This document shows, piece after piece, positions 48,451-55,881 of a stretch of 55,881 nt of DNA. Numbering within the stretch: position 1 is the first letter of the stretch; every line of letters begins with the position of its first letter. The notes under the pieces were generated by a model. That model was not told the origin of the DNA. It made no database searches and saw only the letters and a program-made list of their open reading frames with translations. Location of the stretch: the NCBI GenBank assembly GCA_012837435.1, contig DURD01000029.1, positions 1 to 55,881 on the forward strand. Reading direction: 5' to 3'. The translations under genes were made by a program, and so were the position numbers. Source of the stretch: Erysipelotrichaceae bacterium. Lineage in GTDB: Bacteria; Bacillota_I; Bacilli_A; RFN20; CAG-826.

Positions 48451-49979
48451 TATGGTTTTTTTCCTCCTCTAATACGGGAAAGATTGATTTTGCTTTCATC
48501 AATGATGACCGAAACAAAATCGTTTTCATTCCATAAATCTGGGGTATTTAAAATAAAATCTTCCTCTTCTTCAGTACGAACCATGACTTCATAGTGATCG
48601 CCTAGATAAATTAAGGAAATAATTCTCCCCTGAATATCACTAGCATCTAAATCATCAGAAATTGAAATAGCATCAAACGGCACTTCGACATCAACATCCA
48701 TATCGGTCGGATCGATTTCATTACCTTTGGCGTCTATAATTAAACCATCTTCATTCATTTTAGCTTCTGGGAAGAGACTCAAAATATCGACATCAAAGAC
48801 AGAATTAGCGAATTCGACTTTGTGATCTTTGGTAATATAACCATCGTAAAAATTGGAGATAAATGGTTTTTTCATGATCTGAATATTGTTCGATTCAACA
48901 GACAAGGAAACTTTTAAACCTTCCTCAAATTCAATGGTCGAATGAGCGATTAACTCTGCCTTACCGATGTTGATAATGTATTCATAATGCGTGCCTTTAA
49001 ATATTTTGGAGGCGATTACGCCATTGACAACACCTTTATCGATAGTTTTTATAACAACATCTTCTGGCCTAATCACCACATCAACTTTTTCATTGACCTG
49101 AAATTTATCAAAATCAGCGGGATCAGCGTTCCAGTATTTATTTAGAAAGCGCACTCTATTATCTTTTGCAATCGTACCATTGTAGATACTAGATTCACCA
49201 ATAAAGTCTGCGACAAAAGCATTGACTGGTTCATCGTATATTTCTTTTGGTTTTCCTACTTGTTGAATTTTTCCATCGTTCATAACCACGATGGTATCTG
49301 ACATCGTCAAAGCCTCTTCCTGGTCATGAGTAACATAGATAAAAGTAATGCCGAGTTTTTTATGCATATCTTTTAATTCGAATTGCATCTCTTTGCGCAT
49401 CTTTAAATCAAGGGCGCCTAGAGGTTCATCTAACAAAAGTATTTGGGGTTTGTTGACGATAGCTCGTGCAATAGCGATTCTCTGTTGTTGACCCCCACTT
49501 AAGGTGGCAATATCTCTTTTTTCAAAGCCCTCGAGATCGACAATATTTAGAGCAATTTTAACCTGCTCTTGTATTTCTTTTTTAGTATAGCGGCGATACT
49601 TTATTACCGTATTACCTTTTTTGTCTTTGGTTTCGTACGGGATTTTTTTAAGTTTTAAACCAAAGGAAACATTATTGTAAATATTTAGATGAGAAAATAA
49701 AGCGTATCTTTGAAAGATAGTATTAATTGGTCTTTTGTAAGGTGGAAGCAAAGAGATATCTTGTCCATTCAATAAAATCGTTCCAGTTGTTGGAAGTTCA
49801 AAGCCCGCGATCATCCTGAGGGTGGTGGTTTTTCCACAACCAGAAGGTCCTAAGAAAGTTACAAATTCACCTTTGGTAATGTCGAGAGTGAAATCCTCAA
49901 CAACGGTTGTGCCATCAAATTCTTTGCTGACATTTTGTAGGGAAATTATTATATCTTTTTTTTCCATGATTTCGTCCAC
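48450..49979 (-). CDS. potA: Spermidine/putrescine ABC transporter ATPase, extended C-terminus
   Basis: GPSGCGKTTTLRMIAGFE; LSGGQQQRIAIARAIVNKPQILLLDEPLGALD; 509 aa. Confidence 0.94.
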   Translation of the reverse strand: MDEIMEKKDIIISLQNVSKEFDGTTVVEDFTLDITKGEFVTFLGPSGCGKTTTLRMIAGFELPTTGTILLNGQDISLLPPYKRPINTIFQRYALFSHLNIYNNVSFGLKLKKIPYETKDKKGNTVIKYRRYTKKEIQEQVKIALNIVDLEGFEKRDIATLSGGQQQRIAIARAIVNKPQILLLDEPLGALDLKMRKEMQFELKDMHKKLGITFIYVTHDQEEALTMSDTIVVMNDGKIQQVGKPKEIYDEPVNAFVADFIGESSIYNGTIAKDNRVRFLNKYWNADPADFDKFQVNEKVDVVIRPEDVVIKTIDKGVVNGVIASKIFKGTHYEYIINIGKAELIAHSTIEFEEGLKVSLSVESNNIQIMKKPFISNFYDGYITKDHKVEFANSVFDVDILSLFPEAKMNEDGLIIDAKGNEIDPTDMDVDVEVPFDAISISDDLDASDIQGRIISLIYLGDHYEVMVRTEEEEDFILNTPDLWNENDFVSVIIDESKINLSRIRGGKKP

Positions 49980-50301
49980 CTTTCTCAGTCTTTTTTGTTG
50001 TAGGATTTACAACTAAAAAATATATATAAAAATTGATGAAAAAACAAACAATTTTTTTTGATTTTTTTTGAACTGAAATTTTTCGAAAAAATTAAAAATA
50101 AAAATATCTAGCTGTAATCACACTTTTTATTGCAATTTTGTTTAAAATTAACGCGTAAATTTTTTAGGTTTTTTTTACCATTTTTTTCTCGATTTTTTTC
50201 GACCGTTTTTTTGAGTTATTTTTTTGTTAATTTTCTCTAGATTAATTTTTCACTTTTTGTCTCTCTTGTTCACACGAATAACTTTCTCTATAATTGAAAT
50301 T

Positions 50302-51384
50302 ATGAAAAACAAATACTTACTGCCAATAGTTGCTTTTCTTTCTTCTTGTTGTTTAGCCGGCTGCACAGAAGTAAGAATATGCCTGACTTATGGGACTTAC
50401 ATCAATCATACCCCTTCAACTTTGAAGGAATTAGATAACGATGAACTCTATAATCGTTTATTCGAAAAAGAAGAAAATCTTCTTCTCGCGGTTTATCAAG
50501 GAGCATACAGCGAAGATTGTTTGTGTTGGTCAACATTTGAAAACGTCATTTCAAATTACATAAACAAATATCACGAAATGATTTACGTGTATAACGCCCA
50601 AAACATCGAAGATTCTTTGAAACAACTGGATATTCTAAAGTTAGAGAAGAGCACTCCAGCTTTGTATGTCTTCAAAGGCAGAAGACAAATCATTTCTTTT
50701 TCCTACGATAAAAACCGAGATCGAACTATTTTCGAAGATTTAGATGGTGAATTATTAAATAAGAGAATTCATCAATATGTAGAAGCCCCGAAAATCTATT
50801 ATGTCAATCGCGATTATTTAGACAAGAATATAAAAGAAAACAATGAATTTATCGTTAGCTTTTTTAGAGAAGCATGTGGAGATTGTAGTTACATAATGCC
50901 TAATGTAATTTTACCCTACATAGAAAGTAGAAAGCTCAGGATTAATTTTTGGATTTTCGACATGCAAAAAGATTACGAATTAAGCAAAAATTCCACGGAT
51001 GAAGAAGAAAAAGAACATTATAATGTGTTAAAAAATCATTTTCATCTTTCCGCAAGTAGCGATCCAAATCTTGGCTATCTAGGAGGAGTAGTTCCAACCA
51101 TACAATATTATAAAAATGGACAACTAGTCGATGCTTGTGTTTATTTTAATGATACTATTGATAAAAGAGATGGCGTTTACTATATTTCCGATTCTTTTTA
51201 TACAGAAGAGAGGTTGCCTCATTTACATTACACAGATATGGTATTAAAAGGCTTGGAATTAAATGAAGACGAAGTAATCCAAACAAAAAGTGGCTTTTAC
51301 TATTGGAGTCAAGACAAAGCGGCTTTAAAACATAACGCTATTGCGACTTCTTTTTTAGATATGTATCTTTCCTATCTTTATTGA
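50302..51384 (+). CDS. Lipoprotein with thioredoxin-like domain(s)
   Basis: Signal MKNKYLLPIVAFLSSCCLAGC lipobox; VSFFREACGDCSYIMPNVI CxxC-like; upstream YSEDCLCWSTF; start refined. Confidence 0.7.
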   Translation: MKNKYLLPIVAFLSSCCLAGCTEVRICLTYGTYINHTPSTLKELDNDELYNRLFEKEENLLLAVYQGAYSEDCLCWSTFENVISNYINKYHEMIYVYNAQNIEDSLKQLDILKLEKSTPALYVFKGRRQIISFSYDKNRDRTIFEDLDGELLNKRIHQYVEAPKIYYVNRDYLDKNIKENNEFIVSFFREACGDCSYIMPNVILPYIESRKLRINFWIFDMQKDYELSKNSTDEEEKEHYNVLKNHFHLSASSDPNLGYLGGVVPTIQYYKNGQLVDACVYFNDTIDKRDGVYYISDSFYTEERLPHLHYTDMVLKGLELNEDEVIQTKSGFYYWSQDKAALKHNAIATSFLDMYLSYLY

Positions 51385-52028
51385 CGATACTTTCTATAGA
51401 CTAGCGCGCCACTATAATCTTTGTACTCTTCTAAATCTAAAGTGTCGCCTTCAATGTACTGATAATTAGGAAATTCTTTTTCAAAGGCTTCGAACATTCC
51501 ATTATCTGGATAACCGCTGTCATATTCTTTCATATAGTAATGCACAGGAATAACGATTCGGGGTTTGACGATGTTAGCAATTTGTCTTAGTTCGCGAGGA
51601 CCAATTGTATAAAAACCATTTATCGGAGCAATCAATACATCGCAACCTTTAATGCTGAGAATATTTTTTTCTTCTGGAACACAGCCCGTATCTCCTAAAT
51701 GAACAACTTGATAGCCATCAACATCGAATACATTAATGTTGTTTAAACCTCGACGTTGACCTTTATGGTGATCGTGAGGAACAGTGATGAAAAAATGATT
51801 TATTAGAGGTTTTTTATTAGTTAATTTGATTAAATTTTTAGCATTGTGATCGAAATGATCGTGCGAACAATAAACTTTATCCGCTCTTATGTTCGTTGGA
51901 ATTTTTAGGTTTGGTACACTTCCGTGAGAATAAGGATCGATAACAATCGCAAAATCATTGCTCTCGATTAAAAAACAAGAATGACCAAAATAAATTAATT
52001 TTCCCATATTCAACACCTCTAACAACAT
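51378..52028 (-). CDS. Metallo-beta-lactamase-fold hydrolase
   Basis: YFGHSCFLIESNDFAIVIDPY; CSHDHFDHNAKN; VVHLGDTG. Confidence 0.9.
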   Translation of the reverse strand: MLLEVLNMGKLIYFGHSCFLIESNDFAIVIDPYSHGSVPNLKIPTNIRADKVYCSHDHFDHNAKNLIKLTNKKPLINHFFITVPHDHHKGQRRGLNNINVFDVDGYQVVHLGDTGCVPEEKNILSIKGCDVLIAPINGFYTIGPRELRQIANIVKPRIVIPVHYYMKEYDSGYPDNGMFEAFEKEFPNYQYIEGDTLDLEEYKDYSGALVYRKYRQ

Positions 52029-52100
52029 TATTATAGAACAAATGATTTAATTTTGCGATTATATCGCATAAAATCAATAGTTAGAAGGGAATTATTATTT

Positions 52101-52829
52101 ATGTCTAAAAAAGTTAAAGCTAAAAAAGTTAAAGCTAAAAAAGTTAAAAAAACTGAAAGATTTAAAAAAGTTAAAGCTCTGTGGAGCGAATTTAAAGAAT
52201 TTATTAATCGCGGTAACGCCTTTATGCTCGCCGTCGGTGTAGTAATTGGTGGAGCCTTCAACGCAATAGTTACATCATTTGTTAATATGTTGTTAAGCAT
52301 TGCCACTTGGCCAGTTCCCGGTGGTTTAAAAGGTTTTGTCACAGTTTTACCAGCGCTGACCAATGCTCAAAAAGGTGCGGCCTTTGAAATCGATGGAAGA
52401 ATCGTTAATCTACAGTCGTTTACTATGGCACAAGCCAATGAAAGAGTAATTCAATTTGCCAAAGCACAAAACAAGGTGTTGACCATTGATAGTCCAGATT
52501 TCATTCATTGGAAAAATTCATTGCTCAGTTTATACAATCAATATGGGACAACTTTTACTTCTAAAGCCTGCGCGGTTATCGATTGGGGAGCTTTATTAAC
52601 ATCTTTAATCAGTTTCTTGATTATTGCTATTGTTTTATTTATCATCGTTAAAGCCATCAATACCGCGGCCAGAAAAAAAGCTGAACTCGAAGCAAAAGCT
52701 CTAGAACAATATTACGAAAAACATCCAGAAAAAAGACCAGTGGTCCAAGATCCAAGTTTACCAGAACCCACAGAACTCGATTATTTAAAACGCATTACTG
52801 AACTTCTCGAGAAAAAAGAGTCAGAATAA
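52101..52829 (+). CDS. mscL: Large-conductance mechanosensitive channel with extended loop
   Basis: EFKEFINRGNAFMLAVGVVIGGAFNAIVTSFVNMLL; C-terminal LDYLKRITELLEK; start refined. Confidence 0.92.
   Translation: MSKKVKAKKVKAKKVKKTERFKKVKALWSEFKEFINRGNAFMLAVGVVIGGAFNAIVTSFVNMLLSIATWPVPGGLKGFVTVLPALTNAQKGAAFEIDGRIVNLQSFTMAQANERVIQFAKAQNKVLTIDSPDFIHWKNSLLSLYNQYGTTFTSKACAVIDWGALLTSLISFLIIAIVLFIIVKAINTAARKKAELEAKALEQYYEKHPEKRPVVQDPSLPEPTELDYLKRITELLEKKESE
52106..52147. repeat. 15-bp tandem repeat encoding KKVKA units at the mscL N-terminus
   Basis: aaaaaagttaaagct repeated twice plus a partial copy; protein KKVKAKKVKAKKVKK. Confidence 0.85.
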
Positions 52830-52844
52830 GACAATCTAGAAATT

Positions 52845-52870
52845 AAAAGGAAGCCATATGGCTTCCTTTT
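52845..52870. terminator. Bidirectional terminator between mscL and fba
   Basis: aaaaGGAAGCCATATGGCTTCCtttt perfect hairpin with A and T tails. Confidence 0.9.
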
Positions 52871-52891
52871 TGTTATATTAATAACAAAATA

Positions 52892-53866
52892 TTAAATCTT
52901 GTCGTTTGAACCTAAAACATTAAGAATTTTATGTTTTACTACTTCTTTAACATAGTTTCTTCCATCCCCAATGTATTGACGGGGGTCGAAATGATCTGGG
53001 TGTTTATTTAAGTGTTCTCTAATACCCGCGGTCATAGCTAAACGTAAATCGCTATCGATGTTAATCTTGCAAACGGAAGAACGGGCTGCTTTTCTCAATT
53101 GCTCTTCAGGAACTCCCACTGCATCTTTCAATGAACCTCCATTGTTATTGATGATTTTTACATATTCTTGATTGACAGATGAGGAACCATGAAGAACGAT
53201 GGGGAAACCTGGTAATCGCTTGCTAATCTCCTCTAAGATATCAAATCTTAATGGAGGAGGTATCAAAACACCAGTTTTAGGATCAACTGTACATTGTTCG
53301 GGTTTAAATTTATAGGCGCCATGTGATGTACCAATAGCAATAGCCAAACTGTCGCAGCCCGTTCTACGAACGAATTCTTCAACGTCTTCTGGTCTTGTAT
53401 ATGATTCCGATCCATGCGCCACATTTACATCATCTTCAATGCCTGCTAGAGTGCCAAGCTCAGCTTCTACTGTGACGTAAGGAACATGAGCATGAGCATA
53501 TTCAACCACCTTACGAGTCAGAGCGATGTTTTCTTCAAACGATTTGCTGGAAGCATCGATCATCACCGAGGTAAAACCACTATCTATGCACTCTTTGCAT
53601 ATTTCAAAATCAGCACCGTGATCGAGATGTAAAGCGATAGGGATATTTGTATCTTTCACAGCGGCCTCTACAAGTTTCTTTAGATAAATTGGCTTAGCAT
53701 ATTTTCTTGCACCCGCTGAAACTTGGAGAATGACTGGAGAATTGCACTCTTTAGCGGCTTCAGTAATAGCTTGGACAATTTCCATATTGTTGCAATTAAA
53801 AGCGCCGATGGCATATCCTCCCTCATAGGCTTTTTCAAACATTTCTTTTGTGTTTACTAATGGCAT
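52892..53866 (-). CDS. fba: Class II fructose-bisphosphate aldolase
   Basis: GAFNCNNMEIVQAI; ALHLDHGADFEICKECIDSGFTSVMIDAS; VLHGSSSVNQE. Confidence 0.95.
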   Translation of the reverse strand: MPLVNTKEMFEKAYEGGYAIGAFNCNNMEIVQAITEAAKECNSPVILQVSAGARKYAKPIYLKKLVEAAVKDTNIPIALHLDHGADFEICKECIDSGFTSVMIDASSKSFEENIALTRKVVEYAHAHVPYVTVEAELGTLAGIEDDVNVAHGSESYTRPEDVEEFVRRTGCDSLAIAIGTSHGAYKFKPEQCTVDPKTGVLIPPPLRFDILEEISKRLPGFPIVLHGSSSVNQEYVKIINNNGGSLKDAVGVPEEQLRKAARSSVCKINIDSDLRLAMTAGIREHLNKHPDHFDPRQYIGDGRNYVKEVVKHKILNVLGSNDKI

Positions 53867-53911
53867 AATATATTCCTTCTTTCAACTTTTATTATTATAT
53901 AATAGTTTCTC

Positions 53912-54979
53912 TTATTTTGTTAACATTGTTTTGAATAGCCCTTTAATATTTAAAAGCGCATCTAAATCATAAGTATTTTTCAAAACTAAGGGTTGAAGCG
54001 AGTGTTTAATTTGGCTTTTAATTTCGTCATAGTCATCTTCTATTTGATAAAATTCGTCGCTCATAACATCGATAACTAGCAATCTCAAACATGAAATTAT
54101 AGAGCTTTCTAACCAATAATATCGTTTAGTGTATGTAAAAAAATCAAACTTTCTTCTTAAAGAAAGATAAGCAGTCAAGCCCTCGCTCGGTTCATTCCAT
54201 AAATTTGAAAAAATAAAATCGTAATCGTGATCTTTTATCTTTTCCGCGAATAGAAAAGCATCCGCTTTATGGATATAAATCTTTTCTTTAAATGGAAAAA
54301 GAGGGAGAAAGTATTTGTAAAATAGGTTAATTAAATCAGAGTTGTTTTCTACGATATGAACTTCCTTAACATTTTCTTTTAAAGATGTCATATATGCAAA
54401 ATAACCCAATCCCATTCCGAGAATTAATACTTTTCCTTTGGCCACCATGATAGGTATTTGCATGGTTTTAATTTTTAGAGGAGTAAGTCTCATCAGTTTA
54501 TTATTTTCTAAAAAAATCGTAGGGCAAAAGAATGGTTCGTCAAAAAAACCAAAAGATGGTTTCAAAGTCATATTACTACCAGAAGCATATTTATCATCGT
54601 TAACAAAAAGATTATAGGATGGAATTTTTTCTTGTTTTAACGTCCATTCTTTTTCATTAAAAGATATGCTTTTTAAAACCTGTAAATAAGGATTGAATAA
54701 ATATTCGTCTATAGAAAGAAAATGACAATCCCATAAAATGTTATTAGTAATAAAATTACTGTCAGTGGGATATTTTTTTAATAAACTTTCTATTAATTTT
54801 TCTCTTTTTTTAAGCGGTTCTTCTTTTTTTAATTCTTCGATGAACAAGGGATTATCAAAAGATTGATTGTCGAGCAAGATGTTATGCATATAATGCAAAT
54901 AATCGATGTTAAGTTGATGTTGTTCTAACAAAGATACAAACTTCTTTTTTTCAAAATCATTTTCAAAAGAAAAATACAT
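53912..54979 (-). CDS. Spermidine synthase-like/SAM-dependent methyltransferase-fold protein
   Basis: KVLILGMGLGYFAYMTSLKENVKEVHIVENNSDLINLF Rossmann motif; DYDFIFSNLWNEPSEG. Confidence 0.6.
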   Translation of the reverse strand: MYFSFENDFEKKKFVSLLEQHQLNIDYLHYMHNILLDNQSFDNPLFIEELKKEEPLKKREKLIESLLKKYPTDSNFITNNILWDCHFLSIDEYLFNPYLQVLKSISFNEKEWTLKQEKIPSYNLFVNDDKYASGSNMTLKPSFGFFDEPFFCPTIFLENNKLMRLTPLKIKTMQIPIMVAKGKVLILGMGLGYFAYMTSLKENVKEVHIVENNSDLINLFYKYFLPLFPFKEKIYIHKADAFLFAEKIKDHDYDFIFSNLWNEPSEGLTAYLSLRRKFDFFTYTKRYYWLESSIISCLRLLVIDVMSDEFYQIEDDYDEIKSQIKHSLQPLVLKNTYDLDALLNIKGLFKTMLTK

Positions 54980-55690
54980 TTAACTGACCTTCAGTTTTAA
55001 TTTTTCTAAGAGGCGTTCGTCAAAAGGTTTATTAGAAACTGGAACAATTGATATGTATCCTTCATCGACGTGCCTAGCATCTGCGTCTTCGGGCATATCG
55101 AGATAGTTTTCAAGATCTCTCTGACCGTAATAACCCTGTTCATCTTTTTTGTAGTAATTATAATCACGACGGTAGTATAGCTTTCCTAATTTGATACCTT
55201 TTGGAGAACCATTTGGAAAATTAACGTTCAATACATAGTTTTCTGACAAAAGATCATACTTTAAAACATAATTCCAAACTTCTTCAAAATTATTAACTAA
55301 ACCATAAAAATCATCAAACGGGCAAGAAAAAGCTATTGCCTTATGTCCACTGATAGAGCCGATTAGTGCGGCACCGACAGTACCAGAAAAAAGGACATCA
55401 TACGAAAGGTTGTGCCCATCATTGCATCCTGTTACTACTAAATCAAACTTTTGATTCAGACCATTTAAAGCAAAAGATGTACAATCCGCGGGAGTGCCAT
55501 GAATGGCATAAAATTGTTCGTCAATTTTTTCTACTTTTAAACTTCCTCTAATAGTGAGGGAGACGCTCTTCCCCGACATGTTGCTGTATGGGACCACGAC
55601 AGTCACATCGCCAATTTTTTTTAATTTTTCATGAAGGAGTTTTAATCCTTGGGCTTGATAGCCATCATCGTTAACTAATAATATTTTCAT
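54980..55690 (-). CDS. surE: 5'-nucleotidase SurE
   Basis: MKILLVNDDGYQAQGLKLL; VVVPYSNMSGKSVSLT; GTPADCTSFAL; GCNDGHNLSYDVLFSGTVGAA. Confidence 0.96.
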   Translation of the reverse strand: MKILLVNDDGYQAQGLKLLHEKLKKIGDVTVVVPYSNMSGKSVSLTIRGSLKVEKIDEQFYAIHGTPADCTSFALNGLNQKFDLVVTGCNDGHNLSYDVLFSGTVGAALIGSISGHKAIAFSCPFDDFYGLVNNFEEVWNYVLKYDLLSENYVLNVNFPNGSPKGIKLGKLYYRRDYNYYKKDEQGYYGQRDLENYLDMPEDADARHVDEGYISIVPVSNKPFDERLLEKLKLKVS

Positions 55691-55723
55691 ACACTCTATT
55701 CTCTTATAAATAGGAAGAAAATA

Positions 55724-55746
55724 AAAGAGGGAAAATTTTTCCCTCT
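55724..55746 (-). terminator. Putative terminator between the window-edge CDS and surE
   Basis: AAAGAGGGAAAATTTTTCCCTCT palindrome. Confidence 0.6.
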
Positions 55747-55757
55747 ATTATCTGCTG

Positions 55758-55881
55758 TTAACTTTCAATTGATGTGGGACTTTTTTGTCCTTGCTCACTT
55801 CTTATTCTAGTGAATTCCTCTTTTAGTTCAACTTCTATCTCATTTGGGGTCTTACATTTAAGAACGAATCTAGGCATATTG
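55758..55881 (-). CDS. Possible CDS at window edge, hypothetical
   Basis: Open frame to TAA: MPRFVLKCKTPNEIEVELKEEFTRIRSEQGQKSPTSIES*; may extend beyond the window. Confidence 0.35.
   Translation of the reverse strand, partial: NMPRFVLKCKTPNEIEVELKEEFTRIRSEQGQKSPTSIES

Noticed and set aside
52031-52363. Minus-strand 110-aa ORF
   Set aside because: Antisense to the confident mscL gene.

Overview
This 55.9 kb window is a low-GC bacterial chromosome segment. Gene style suggests a Bacilli, Erysipelotrichia or Mollicutes relative using the standard code (lineage is inference). Most of it is ordinary housekeeping sequence on the minus strand: a glycyl-radical enzyme and its activase, ACP, gmk, hflX, two CNNM/CBS proteins, an ABC exporter, gltX, cdaA, deoD, a CPx-type ATPase with an ArsR regulator, pit/DUF47, a GGDEF protein, a PacL-type Ca/Mn ATPase, degV, potABCD, mscL, fba and surE. 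There are 12 tRNA genes. Four regions deserve attention. (1) 41.3-44.8 kb holds two intact paralogous DUF4143-type ATPases. Each is preceded by its own 23-bp tandem-repeat array plus a shared ~31-bp leader box, and a decayed third DUF4143 gene sits next to them. This lies inside a larger decayed accessory zone with AlbA_2 remnants, a GIY-YIG protein and an IS30-like fragment. (2) 4.4-9.2 kb is a compact Tad-like secretion/pilus operon ending in a 47-aa pilin-like ORF with an archaeal-style KGQ motif; that ORF is missing from the supplied track. (3) 16.1-19.6 kb is a sigma factor / membrane protein / papain-like protein cassette flanked by ~57-bp imperfect direct repeats that differ only by transitions. 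(4) A yybP-ykoY-like (Mn2+) riboswitch candidate precedes the P-type ATPase. All calls come from reading the sequence; no database search was run.
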